Shown here: positions 23,985 to 32,517 of the stretch, one piece after another
How the letters are laid out: each line of letters opens with the position of its first letter
Position numbering within the stretch: position 1 is the stretch's first letter
Assembly: GCF_004011505.1 (NCBI RefSeq)
Contig: NZ_SAUN01000001.1
Span: 682,001-746,000, forward strand
Source: Nonomuraea polychroma
Lineage (GTDB): Bacteria; Actinomycetota; Actinomycetes; Streptosporangiales; Streptosporangiaceae
Reading direction: 5' to 3'
Length of the DNA: 64,000 nt
Program-made: the position numbers and the translations under genes
The notes under the pieces: model-generated
Told to the model about the DNA's origin: nothing
The model's database searches: none
The model's input: the letters and a program-made list of their open reading frames with translations, nothing else

Positions 23985-24285
23985 ATCAACCCAGCTACGT
24001 ATGGTCGGTATCGCGCGCGTGCTCTCCGGACCTGAGCGGGGCGAGCGGCTCAAGCCAGGCGAGATCCTGGTGACGACGCTGACGAACGTGGGCTGGACGC
24101 CGATGTTCCCGCGTGCCGCCGCCGTCGTGACCGACATGGGTGCCCCGCTGTCGCACGCCTCGATCGTGGCCCGCGAGCTGGGCATCCCGGCCGTGGTCGG
24201 CACCGGCAACGCGACCATGCGGGTGCGCGACGGGGATCGGATCAGGGTGGACGGCGAACGTGGCACGGTCGAGTTGCTCGGGTGA
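23985..24285 (+). pseudogene. C-terminal fragment of a PEP-utilising (mobile-domain) enzyme
   Basis: About 95 codons match the phosphohistidine domain found at the end of PEP synthase or rifampin phosphotransferase-type enzymes. PGEILVTTLTNVGWTPMF leads to MGAPLSHASIVARELGIPAV with the catalytic His, and DGDRIRVDGERGTVELL closes the domain. The ATP-grasp and other N-terminal domains are missing. The open frame runs upstream to the TA at the right IS630 end, so the element insertion, or a deletion at it, removed the 5' part. An ATG at 24001 could still yield a 94-residue fragment. Confidence 0.75.
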
Positions 24286-24342
24286 AAAAACTGTGCCAAG
24301 TCCGCCGCCTGCCGCCCCTGGGGTGTGGTCACTTGGGTGACC

Positions 24343-24477
24343 ATGATCGAACAGTGGATCCTCGAGGACGAACGCGAGCTCGAAGCACGCTGCGCCCGCT
24401 TCCGGGCGGCCCGGCTGGCCCTGGACCGTGGCGACGACCAACTCGGCGAGGAGGATGAGACCGACACGGCGGCATAG
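24343..24477 (+). CDS. 44-residue acidic helical protein
   Basis: ATG 24343 opens [20 protein letters not shown], and the frame ends in EEDETDTAA. The peptide is strongly helical and acidic. A GGGTGACC context precedes the ATG without a clear ribosome site. It overlaps the start of the phosphotransferase remnant. It may be a real small gene or a chance frame in a decayed region. Confidence 0.35.
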   Translation: MIEQWILEDERELEARCARFRAARLALDRGDDQLGEEDETDTAA

Positions 24478-25146
24478 GCGGCCCGAGCTGCCCCGCCCTC
24501 TCGTGGCCGAGCTGGAGCGGCGGCTGGGCACCGCCGTGACGGGCCTCTCGCCCCGGCGGGGCGGCTTCTCGCACGGGGTCACCGGCGTGGCCGTGCTCCA
24601 GGGCGGCGGGGAGGTGTTCGTCAAGGCCACGCCGGGCCACGCCGCCTTCGCCGGCGACTACCGGTTCGAGGCGGCCGTGAGCGCGGCGCTGCCGAGCGGG
24701 GTGCCGGCGCCGCGGTTGTTGTTCTCCTGCGAAGCGGCCGGCTGGGTGCTGCTCTGCTCGGAGGTGGCGCCCGGCCGGGTGCCCCACGAGCCGTGGCGGG
24801 CTCATGAGCTGTCGGCGGCGCTGGACTCATCGACGCGCACGGCACGGCCCGGCTCGTGGACTGGGGACGCGCCTGTGTCGGCCCGGCGTGGGCGGATCTG
24901 GTCTGCCTGCTGCTGGAGTCGGAGCTGGGCGCCATCGACCCGGAGGAGGTCTTCACCAGGCATCCCCTCGGCGGGCAGGCGCCGCCGGAGCGGGTGGACG
25001 CGCTGCTGGTGGCGCTCCTGGGCTACTGGACGCGGACCGCCGCGATCTCTGCGCAGGAGCCTCACCTGCGTGAACGGCGCGAGCACTCGCGGCGCGCGGC
25101 ACTCGCCTGGCTGCGTTCACGCTGGAGCAATGAAATACCGGTATAA
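24455..25146 (+). pseudogene. Aminoglycoside-phosphotransferase-type kinase with internal deletion
   Basis: The first part (to about 24830) reads as the N-lobe of an APH/choline-kinase-fold enzyme: [15 protein letters not shown], the ATP-Lys strand [14 protein letters not shown], and [14 protein letters not shown]. The C-terminal part continues in another frame from about 24834: [20 protein letters not shown] holds the metal-binding Asp, followed by [17 protein letters not shown]. The catalytic loop HxDxxxxN and surrounding helices, normally about 60-80 residues, are missing at the junction, and the frame is shifted there. The gene is inactive. The two halves are clear relatives of one family, so this is a deletion rather than two genes. 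Confidence 0.78.
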
Positions 25147-25153
25147 GTCACGC

Positions 25154-25582
25154 ATGCGCGAAATCAGCACCGCCATCGACATCCAGGCGTCTCCCGACCA
25201 GGTGTGGGCGGTCCTCATAGACTTCGCCGGATACCCGGCGTGGAACCCGTTCATCAGGGAGGGCGCCGGCGAGGCGGTCGTGGGCAGCAGGCTCACGTTA
25301 CGGATGTATCCCGAGAACGGGAGCCCGATCACGTTCAAGCCCAAGGTGCTGGCCGCCGAACCGGGCAAGGTGCTCAGGTGGCTCGGTCACTTCATCGTGC
25401 CGGGGTTGTTCGACGGCACGCACGAGTTCACGCTCACGGCCACCCCGGACGGCGGCACACATCTGACACAGAGCGAGAGCTTCAAGGGACTGCTCGTGCC
25501 CTTCCTCGGCAAGATGATCGAGGGCACCCGGAGGAACTTCGACAATCTCAACGAGGCACTGAAGGAGCGCGTCGAGAGCTGA
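25154..25582 (+). CDS. SRPBCC (START/Bet v1-like) domain protein
   Basis: A 142-residue single-domain protein. It opens [20 protein letters not shown], has the middle WNPFIREG, and ends with a long C-terminal helix [20 protein letters not shown]. This is the SRPBCC/polyketide-cyclase-like fold, which binds hydrophobic ligands. ATG 25130 is an alternative start with GGAG close upstream; it would overlap the pseudogene end. A perfect 10-bp palindrome ATACCGGTAT (25135-25144) lies directly at the start region. It converges on the FAD monooxygenase gene. Confidence 0.82.
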   Translation: MREISTAIDIQASPDQVWAVLIDFAGYPAWNPFIREGAGEAVVGSRLTLRMYPENGSPITFKPKVLAAEPGKVLRWLGHFIVPGLFDGTHEFTLTATPDGGTHLTQSESFKGLLVPFLGKMIEGTRRNFDNLNEALKERVES

Positions 25583-25587
25583 CCGGG

Positions 25588-26742
25588 TCATCCGGAGCGG
25601 CTGGTGATCAGGTGGTGGCCGCCCGGACTGAGCGAGTTCACGAACAGGCGGTCTCCTCCGGGCAGGGCGGCGAGGCGGAACAGCAGGTCCCGTACGCCGA
25701 TCCGCCACCGGTTCGACGGCGCCATCCACTTCACGAACCGCCGCCCGAACCGCTGGACCTCGCCGATGGCCGGCGCCATCCGCGCCTGGTAACGGGCCGC
25801 CGCGGCCGGCACGTCCCCACGGCCTGCGGCCAGCTCGTCGGCGAGGACCCAGGCGCCTGCCATCGCCATCGACGCCCCGTGCCCGGCGAACAGCGACACG
25901 GCCTGGCAGGCGTCTCCCACGAGCACGACCCTGCCCCGGTGCCAGTGCGCCATCTCCACCTGGGTCACCTGGTCGTAGTACAGCTCCGGCGGGTCCGGGC
26001 AGCGCGACAGCACCTCGGGCAGGATCCAGCCGAGGTGGCCGAAGTGCCGGCCCAGCGCCGCGGCCGGATCGGCGGGCAGTGCCGGGTCCGGCTCGCGCCG
26101 CAGGAACAGCAGGGCCAGCCGATCGTCACGCAGCGCGTACGCGCCGGCCATGAGGCCCGGCTCCGTGAGCATCTGGTAGCGCGTTCCGATCCGGCGGTTC
26201 AGCGCCTCGTCATTTACCATGTACGCCGCCACCTGGTGCCCGAGGTAACGAGGGGCCACGTCGCCGAAGACCAGCCCGCGCACCCGCGAATGCGCCCCGT
26301 CCGCGCCCACGAGCAGGTCCACGTCGCGCGACGTGCCGTCGGTCAGCCGTAACGACACCCCGTCGGCGCCCTGCTCGACGGACTCGACGCTGGCTCCGTA
26401 CACGATGGGCGCCTGCACGTCGTCGGCGATGGCGCGCGCCAGGTCCCCGCGGAGCAGACTGACCACCTGCTCCATCCCGGACGTCAACGTCAGATGGCTG
26501 GTCTGCCTACCGGTCCGGTCGACATAGCTCAGCTCGTTGACCGGGTAACGGGCCTCCATCAGCCGCTGCCGCAGCCCCATGCGCTCGGCGACCTGGAACC
26601 CCGGCCCGTAGAAGTCGATCATGTAGCCGCCGTCGCGGAACGCCGCCGCGCGCTCGACCATCTCCACCTCCCAACCAGCGCGCTCCAGATGCCAGGCCAT
26701 CGTCAGCCCGGCGATGCCGGCGCCGCAGACGAGAGCTTTCAC
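25588..26742 (-). CDS. FAD-dependent aromatic-type monooxygenase
   Basis: A 384-residue class A flavoprotein monooxygenase. VCGAGIAGLTMAWHLERAG (residues 5-23) is the dinucleotide-binding Rossmann motif. GADGAHSRVRGL is the DG motif and VLVGDACQAVSLFAGHGASM is the second FAD motif. These enzymes hydroxylate aromatic or polyketide substrates; members include Tet(X)- and Rox-like antibiotic-inactivating enzymes. The substrate is not readable. It overlaps the TetR regulator by 4 bp (ATGA), so regulator and enzyme are made together. Confidence 0.9.
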   Translation of the reverse strand: MKALVCGAGIAGLTMAWHLERAGWEVEMVERAAAFRDGGYMIDFYGPGFQVAERMGLRQRLMEARYPVNELSYVDRTGRQTSHLTLTSGMEQVVSLLRGDLARAIADDVQAPIVYGASVESVEQGADGVSLRLTDGTSRDVDLLVGADGAHSRVRGLVFGDVAPRYLGHQVAAYMVNDEALNRRIGTRYQMLTEPGLMAGAYALRDDRLALLFLRREPDPALPADPAAALGRHFGHLGWILPEVLSRCPDPPELYYDQVTQVEMAHWHRGRVVLVGDACQAVSLFAGHGASMAMAGAWVLADELAAGRGDVPAAAARYQARMAPAIGEVQRFGRRFVKWMAPSNRWRIGVRDLLFRLAALPGGDRLFVNSLSPGGHHLITSRSG

Positions 26743-27329
26743 CGGTTGCCTCCCTTTCCTAGCCCGAGCCCGAACATGGCCCGCAGCGGACCCGCAAGCG
26801 CGGCGATGTCGAGGCCGGGATCCAGCGCGCGGTGCAGCATGATCCCGTCCACGGCCGCTGCCAGCATCGCGGCCGCAGCCTGCGCGTCACCCTGGTAGCC
26901 GCGCTCGGCCAGCCACGACGCGACACACGACCGGAATGCGGTGATCTGCTCGCCCAGCCTCTCGCGCAGTCCGGGCAGTCGCGTCGATGCCAGGAACATC
27001 TCCACCACCAGCAGCGAGGCGGGATCCACGCCGCTGTAGCGCGCCAGCTCGCCCAGCAGCCAATCCACCCCCTCACCGATGTCGGCGTGCGCCGTCAGCT
27101 CCCCGGCCATCTGGTCGAGCAGCCCGCCGCTGAACCCGGTCCCCGCCGCGACGAGCAGGTCCGTCACCGACGCGAAGTGGTAGTGCACCACGCCCGGCGC
27201 CACCCCCGCCCGCTCGGCGACCAGCCTGGTCGTGACGCCACCCCACCCGAGCTCGGGTACGAGTGCGACGGCCGCGTCGAGCAGCCGCTGCCGGGTCTCC
27301 TGACCGCGAGCCGCGGAAGGAGAGGCCAT
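26739..27329 (-). CDS. TetR-family regulator of the FAD monooxygenase operon
   Basis: A 196-residue TetR protein. The helix-turn-helix lies at about residues 25-55 (LGWGGVTTRLVAERAGVAPG followed by VVHYHFASVTDLL). The C-terminal ligand domain is diverse. ATG 27329 has GAGGTGAG about 6 nt upstream. It is the first gene of a two-gene operon and probably represses it. An inverted repeat TTTGGAC-N17-GTCCAAA just upstream is the obvious operator candidate. Confidence 0.9.
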   Translation of the reverse strand: MASPSAARGQETRQRLLDAAVALVPELGWGGVTTRLVAERAGVAPGVVHYHFASVTDLLVAAGTGFSGGLLDQMAGELTAHADIGEGVDWLLGELARYSGVDPASLLVVEMFLASTRLPGLRERLGEQITAFRSCVASWLAERGYQGDAQAAAAMLAAAVDGIMLHRALDPGLDIAALAGPLRAMFGLGLGKGGNR

Positions 27330-27340
27330 GTGCTCACCTC

Positions 27341-27371
27341 TTTGGACGACCGCCTTGGGCAACTGTCCAAA
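27341..27371. promoter_or_regulatory. Candidate TetR operator
   Basis: TTTGGAC (27341-27347) and GTCCAAA (27365-27371) are perfect inverted 7-mers 17 bp apart. They start 12 bp upstream of the TetR start codon. On the minus strand TTGTACAG-TTTGGACAG overlaps one arm and could include a -35 element. Confidence 0.45.
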
Positions 27372-27436
27372 CTGTACAACACGCCACCGGCGGTCGTCAG
27401 CCGTAAATCTGTTGCCGGCGTGAAGCGCGTTCTGAT

Positions 27437-29348
27437 GTGCTGGCGTCAGAGCGGCTGCTGCACGCCGCCGGCGTCATCGACGAGATCGGCAGCGTCGACG
27501 ACGGCAACACCCAGACCGACACCCTCGCCCTGGAACGACAGCGCGGCATCACCATCAAGTCCGCCGTCGTCTCCTTCGCCATCGGCGACACCTCGGTCAA
27601 CCTGATCGACACCCCCGGCCACCCGGACTTCATCGCCGAGGTGGAGCGGGTGCTCAACGTGCTCGACGGCGCCGTGCTGGTCGTCTCCGCCGTGGAGGGC
27701 GCGCAGGCGCAGACCCGCGTGCTCATGCGGACGCTGCGCCGGCTCGGCATCCCCACGCTGATCTTCGTTAACAAGATCGACCGGCGCGGCGCGCGCTACG
27801 ACGGCGTGCTGGACGACCTCGCGGCCAAGCTCTGCGTCCCGGTCGTGGCCATGGGCTCGGTCGCCGGGCTCGGCACGGGCGGTGCCTCGTTCACCCCCTT
27901 CGCCGACGCGTCACGGCTGCTCGACGTGCTCGCCCACCACGGCGACGAGTTGCTGGCCGCGTACGTCCAGGACGAGAGGTCGATCTCGGACGCCAGGCTC
28001 CGCGCCGAACTCGCGGTCCAGACGGGCAAGGCGCTGGTGCACCCGGTGTTCTTCGGCTCGGCCGTCACGGGCGCCGGCGTGGACGCCGTCATCGCCGGCG
28101 TCCGCGAGCTGCTCCCCGCCGCCGGTGGGGATCCCGAGGGGCCGGTCTCGGGCACGGTCTTCAAGGTCGAGCGCGGCCCGGCAGGCGAGAAGATCACGTA
28201 CGTGCGGATGTTCTCCGGCACGGTACGCACCCGCGACAAGCTGCGCTTCCAGGGCGGTCGCGCAGGCAAGGTCACGGCGATCAGCGTCTACGACCACGGC
28301 GGCGCCACCCGGTGCCAGGAGGTCGTCGCCGGGCAGATCGCCCGCCTGTGGGGCCTCGCGGACGTCCGGATCGGGGACACGCTCGGCGAGCCGGCCAAGG
28401 GAAGCTCCGAAGCACACTTCGCGCCGCCGACCCTGGAGACCGTGGTGGTTCCGGCCAGGCCCGCCGACAAGGGCGCGCTCCATCTCGCCCTGGCCCAGCT
28501 CGCCGAGCAGGACCCGCTGATCGGCCTGCGCCAGGACGATGTGCGGCAGGAGGTCTCGGTCTCGCTCTACGGCGAGGTCCAGAAGGAGGTCATCCAGGCG
28601 ACGCTGCGCGACGACTTCGGCCTCGACGTCGCCTTCCGCGAGACGACCACGATCTGCGTCGAACGCCTGATCGGCGTCGGGACCGCGTTCGAGCTCATCG
28701 GCAAGGACCCCAACCCTTTCCTGGCCACCGTCGGCCTACGCATAGAGCCCGGCCCGCCCGGCAGCGGGGTGGAGTTCCGGCTGGAGGTGGAACTGGGCTC
28801 GCTGCCGTACGCGTTCATGAAGACCATCGAGGAGACCGTGCACGAGACCCTGCTGCAGGGCCTGCACGGCTGGCAGGTGATCGACTGCGTGGTCACCCTG
28901 ACGCACTCGGGTTACTGGGCGCGGCAGAGCCACATGGGCGGCGTCTTCGACAAGAGCATGTCCAGCACCGCGGGCGACTTCCGCAACCTGACGCCGCTGG
29001 TCCTGATGGCCGCCCTGAAACGGGCCGGGACCAGGGTGTACGAGCCGATGCACCGCTTCACGCTGGAGCTGCCCGCCGACACCCTCGGCCCGGCGCTGCC
29101 GGCCCTGGCCAGGCTGGGCGCCGTGCCGCCGTACGCAGGCGTCATCCCTGATCGAGGGCGAGATCCCGGCGGCCAGGGTGCACGAGCTCGAGCAGCGGCT
29201 GCCGGGGCTGAGCCGCGGGGAAGGCATGCTGGAGAGCACGTTCGACGGCTATCGGCCGGTACGCGGCCCGTCCCCGGAACGGCCGCGTACCGACCACAAT
29301 CCGCTCGACCGCAAGGAGTATCTGCTGCACGTTGTGAGACGTGTCTAG
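27437..29348 (+). pseudogene. Tetracycline ribosomal-protection-type translation GTPase, broken
   Basis: The frame encodes most of an EF-G-like TetM/OtrA-type protein: ERQRGITIKSAVVSF (switch I), IDTPGHPDFIAEVERVL (G3), FVNKIDRRGARYDG (G4), then domains II-V. The P-loop that should precede ERLLHAAG (AHVDAGKTSLT-type) is absent: the frame reads DVLASERLLHAAG directly after an in-frame TAA at 27404. Near 29145 the frame shifts, and the true C-terminus (LIEGEIPAARVHELEQRLPG to RKEYLLHVVRRV) continues in another frame to TAG 29346-29348. The missing GTP-binding loop plus the frameshift make it inactive. The two stops of this gene and the convergent one share a CTAG. Confidence 0.82.
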
Positions 29349-30223
29349 GAGCCGTCCTTGTCGGAGTCGGCGGCGAAGACGATGACGCCGAGGTAGCCGT
29401 CGTCCTCCTTGGTGACCTTCATGAGCATGCTGTCGTCGTAGATGTTGTCGTTGTCGTTGAACGTGTCGCGCCCCGTGTGCTCGGAGTACGGCGACATCGC
29501 CATGACCGTGCTGTTGAGCTTCTCGTCGAACATCATCTGCGTGGTCAGCACCCGCTCGCTGCTGAAGTGCACCATGGCGTGGATGTGGATCGTCCGCCCC
29601 CGGTACCAGCCCGGCCAGATGGTGGTGAACTCCACGATGCCGTCGCTGTTGGTGACCTGCGCGCCGCGCAGGTAACGCTTGTCGTCGGTCGGCGTCAGGT
29701 CGGCCATATCGCCCTCGCCCCCGCCGCCCGTGCCGGCGCTCGGCGGGGCCCCGGTGGGCGCGCCGCTCGGCGGGGTGCCGTTCCCGCCGCCTGTGCCGGT
29801 GGACTGGGCCTCCGCGCCGGAGTAGAGGCCGGCCGCGTCGCAGTGCCAGATCTCCACCACCGCGTTCGGCAGCGGCTTGCAGGTCTCGCTGTCCTGCACC
29901 TTGATGGCGACCCGCAACCGCACGCCCTGCTTGTCCTCGCGAATGTCGCCGCGGATCTTGTCCGCGTCGAAGTAGTAGGGGCCCTGCGTCGTGGTCTGAG
30001 TCAGCTTGCAGGTGCTCGCGTCGGTGAAAAGCGAGGTGAGGTCGCTGGTCGTGGTGGCCTCCGGCGTCACGGTGGCCCCCGTGGACGTCGTGACGGCCGT
30101 CGCGCCCGTGCTCGTGTCCGCGCCGCTGCCGCACGCGGCGAGCAGGCCGCCGAGCCCGAGCGAGCTGATGCCGCTGATCAGCCGCCGCCGGCTGACGCGC
30201 TGACCTTCGTGATCGTGTCCCAT
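29345..30223 (-). CDS. Secreted intradiol-dioxygenase-like lipoprotein
   Basis: A 292-residue protein with a twin-arginine start (VSRRRLISGISSLG) leading into lipobox LAAC. A Thr/Ser/Gly-rich linker comes before the catalytic-type domain: LTQTTTQGPYYFDADKIRGD, VVEIWHCDAAGLYSG, IWPGWYRGRTIHIHAMVHF. Tyr, His and His residues at the positions that bind Fe(III) in protocatechuate/catechol 1,2-dioxygenases are visible. A Gly/Pro-rich insertion splits the domain. Such extracellular proteins are common in actinomycetes and their natural substrate is often unknown. It was probably exported folded, with iron. Its stop overlaps that of the tetracycline-type pseudogene. Confidence 0.85.
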   Translation of the reverse strand: MGHDHEGQRVSRRRLISGISSLGLGGLLAACGSGADTSTGATAVTTSTGATVTPEATTTSDLTSLFTDASTCKLTQTTTQGPYYFDADKIRGDIREDKQGVRLRVAIKVQDSETCKPLPNAVVEIWHCDAAGLYSGAEAQSTGTGGGNGTPPSGAPTGAPPSAGTGGGGEGDMADLTPTDDKRYLRGAQVTNSDGIVEFTTIWPGWYRGRTIHIHAMVHFSSERVLTTQMMFDEKLNSTVMAMSPYSEHTGRDTFNDNDNIYDDSMLMKVTKEDDGYLGVIVFAADSDKDGS

Positions 30224-30316
30224 GGTGTTCCCTCTCTGGCGCTCTGTTCTGGCGGACCTCACGGTAGGAAGCGCGTCCTTGAGGACTCATGGGTGAAAGG
30301 TGAGAGTTCGGTGAGA

Positions 30317-31525
30317 TCACCGCTGCCGCGGCCCGTGCCACTCGAAGAGCAGGACGGTCGCGTCGTCGTGCAGCCGGCCGTCGTGGTAGGCCAGGATGTC
30401 CTTGATCAGCCGGCGCAGGGTCTCGGGCACCGGCAGCCGGGCGGTGCTGTGCCGGATGATGAAGTCCACGAAGCGCCCGGTGCCGAACTCCTCGCCCTCC
30501 CGGCCACCCGCCTCGATGATCCCGTCGGTGTAGAGCAGCAGCCGGTCGCCCGGTTCGAGCTGCTCGTGGCAGGTGGTGACCGGCAGTTCCAGCCCGAATC
30601 CCAGCGGGTGGGCGGGCGGGCACTCCAGCGTGCTGACCCACCGCCCGCCGCGGATCAGCACAGGCGGGTGATGGCCGCGGTTGACCCAGGTGAGCAGCCC
30701 GGTACGCAGGTCGAAGTCGGCCAGGATCGCGGTGAGGTACCGTGCGCTGTCGCCGAACTCGGCCAACAACAGCGCCTCGATCGCTTCGCTGTTGCCGGCC
30801 AGGTCCATGCCCTCGCGGCGGTGATTGCGGCAGGCCGTCATCGCCAGGTTGGCCGCCAGACCGGCTGCCAGGTCGTGCCCCATGGCGTCGAAGATCGACA
30901 GGTGCACGCGGTTCTCGGCCATGGCGTAGTCGAACGCGTCCCCGCCGATCTCATAGGCCGGCTCCATCACGCCGCTGATCGTCACCTCGGCGTCGGAGAA
31001 CGTCAGCGGCGGCATCAGGTGCCAGAGCATCTCGGCGGCGACGTTCATGGAGCGGCTGCGGACGAGTCGAGGGTAGATGTCGCTGTAGGAACGCCGGCTG
31101 CAGATGATCAGCGCCAGCAGGGAGGCCAGCCGGCGGATGGCGCGCTCGGCCTCCTCGTGGGGGATCCTGGCGTGGACGCACAGCACCCCGAGGCGTTCGG
31201 CGCCGTTCATCAGCGGCGCCCACCAGCGGTCGACCCCGGATTCACCGGGCTTGTGCAGGATGCGCATCTCCCGGAAGGCCCGGCCACCGTACGTGGAGTC
31301 GATGCGCAGCTCGGCCGGTGGGTCGTCCGGTTCCGGACCCGCGCCCGGTGACAGCAGCCGCCGCAACGTGCTCTGCTGCAGGTCGGCGAGGTAGATCAGC
31401 ACCTCGTCCAGGCCGGCCTGCGGCGCGTGCTCGGCCATCAGGCCGGGCAGCTGCTCCAGGGTGGCACGATGGCCCGCCTCCAGCAGGGCGGTCATCATGC
31501 GATCGATCTGGTGCGGGAGCTTCAT
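30317..31525 (-). CDS. SpoIIE/RsbU-type PP2C phosphatase with N-terminal sensory region
   Basis: A 402-residue protein. The N-terminal half is a GAF-like sensory region (ending near NGAERLGVLCVHARIP). The C-terminal half is a SpoIIE-type phosphatase: GVMEPAYEIGGDAFDYAM, HLSIFDAMGHDLAAGLAA and LLLYTDGIIEAGGREGEEFG hold the metal-binding Asps. Such proteins dephosphorylate anti-anti-sigma factors to control stress sigma factors. No sigma, RsbV or RsbW gene lies nearby, so the partner is elsewhere. It reads in the same direction as the dioxygenase gene. Confidence 0.9.
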   Translation of the reverse strand: MKLPHQIDRMMTALLEAGHRATLEQLPGLMAEHAPQAGLDEVLIYLADLQQSTLRRLLSPGAGPEPDDPPAELRIDSTYGGRAFREMRILHKPGESGVDRWWAPLMNGAERLGVLCVHARIPHEEAERAIRRLASLLALIICSRRSYSDIYPRLVRSRSMNVAAEMLWHLMPPLTFSDAEVTISGVMEPAYEIGGDAFDYAMAENRVHLSIFDAMGHDLAAGLAANLAMTACRNHRREGMDLAGNSEAIEALLLAEFGDSARYLTAILADFDLRTGLLTWVNRGHHPPVLIRGGRWVSTLECPPAHPLGFGLELPVTTCHEQLEPGDRLLLYTDGIIEAGGREGEEFGTGRFVDFIIRHSTARLPVPETLRRLIKDILAYHDGRLHDDATVLLFEWHGPRQR

Positions 31526-31684
31526 CGCGGTTCGTCGCCCATTTCGCCGTCGCTAGAACGCGATTATCCGCACCGGCACCTCTCCATCGTTCCAAGCGGC
31601 GGTATGGGAGACCAAAGAGTGGACTTCACCGAATGAATCAGTATCTCGAGTGTAGTAATACGTTTGCTGTAGCATCAGTGCGCT

Positions 31685-32278
31685 ATGGCTGAGGAGCTGG
31701 GACGCCGGGAACGCAAGAAGCAGGCCACCCGCCAGGCGCTGATCGCCGCGGCCGTGCGGTTGTTCGAGGAGCGGGGCTACGAGCAGACCACGGTCGCCGA
31801 GATCGCCGAGGCGGCCGACGTGTCCACGCGCACCTTCTTCCTGCACTTCCCCGCGAAGGAAGACGTGCTGCTGGCCAACACCGAGGTGCGGGTGGACCTC
31901 GGGCTGCGCGCCATCGAGCGGCGGCGGCCGGGGGAGGCGGCGGCCGAGGTGCTGGCGCAGGCGGTCGAGGAGATGATCGTCAACGCCTGGAGCACCGACC
32001 TGCCCAGCGGGTTGGCGGCGTTGCGGGCCGGCCTGGTCACCTCCTCCCCGGCGGTGCAGGCCCGGCTGCTGCAGCGGTTGCTCGCCGCCCACGCCGAGCT
32101 GGCCGAGGCGCTGCGGCAGGCGTACCCGCAGGAACTCGACGAGGTGGTGGCCGCCGCGCTGGTCGGCGCGGTCATCGGGGCGGTCGGCGCCGCCGGGCTC
32201 GCGGGACTGCGGCGGGGGGACACGCCCGACCAGGTACGCGACGCCATGAGCCGCGCGGTCGGCATCGCCCTGCGCTAG
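31685..32278 (+). CDS. TetR-family transcriptional regulator
   Basis: A 197-residue regulator. The helix-turn-helix region reads ALIAAAVRLFEERGYEQTTV, then IAEAADVSTRTFFLHFPAKE, typical of TetR. The C-terminal domain is Ala-rich with a glycine-rich final helix pair (GAVIGAVGAAGLAGL). It is divergent from the SpoIIE phosphatase gene and upstream of the sugar-degradation locus. There is no obvious target transporter beside it. The roughly 50 bp before the ATG are unusually AT-rich (TAGTAATACG), suggesting its own promoter. Confidence 0.88.
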   Translation: MAEELGRRERKKQATRQALIAAAVRLFEERGYEQTTVAEIAEAADVSTRTFFLHFPAKEDVLLANTEVRVDLGLRAIERRRPGEAAAEVLAQAVEEMIVNAWSTDLPSGLAALRAGLVTSSPAVQARLLQRLLAAHAELAEALRQAYPQELDEVVAAALVGAVIGAVGAAGLAGLRRGDTPDQVRDAMSRAVGIALR

Positions 32279-32484
32279 TCCTTGACCGAACGAAAACCCC
32301 GAAAGCCTTTTCGGTGATATGAAACCGTAACCAAGCGCTCGTTAGCTGATCAGCGGCCACGTGCCGGTAAATGCCCAGCTCATAGCGTATGCACACAGTT
32401 GCAGTAGCCGATTGACAGCCCCTACCACCCCGTTTTACGTTCCCGAAAACCTTTCAGGTTCACTGCGTCGTTCCGGGTCAGTGA

Positions 32485-32498
32485 TGTTAGCGCTAACA
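32485..32498. promoter_or_regulatory. LacI-type operator, perfect palindrome
   Basis: TGTTAGCGCTAACA is a perfect 14-bp palindrome with the central CG of LacI-family sites. It lies 20 bp before the ATG of the GH43 gene. Sites of this form control arabinose/arabinoxylan genes in actinobacteria. The protein that binds it is not proven; the LacI gene at 44020-45096 is one candidate. Confidence 0.7.
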
Positions 32499-32517
32499 CA
32501 CTAAGGGGCACACTCTC

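Noticed and set aside
29349..31351. Continuation of the tetracycline-type GTPase frame for another 670 codons
   Set aside because: After about 29145 this frame reads Arg/Gly/Val-rich shadow of the minus-strand dioxygenase and phosphatase genes. The real C-terminus lies in the next frame and stops at 29348.
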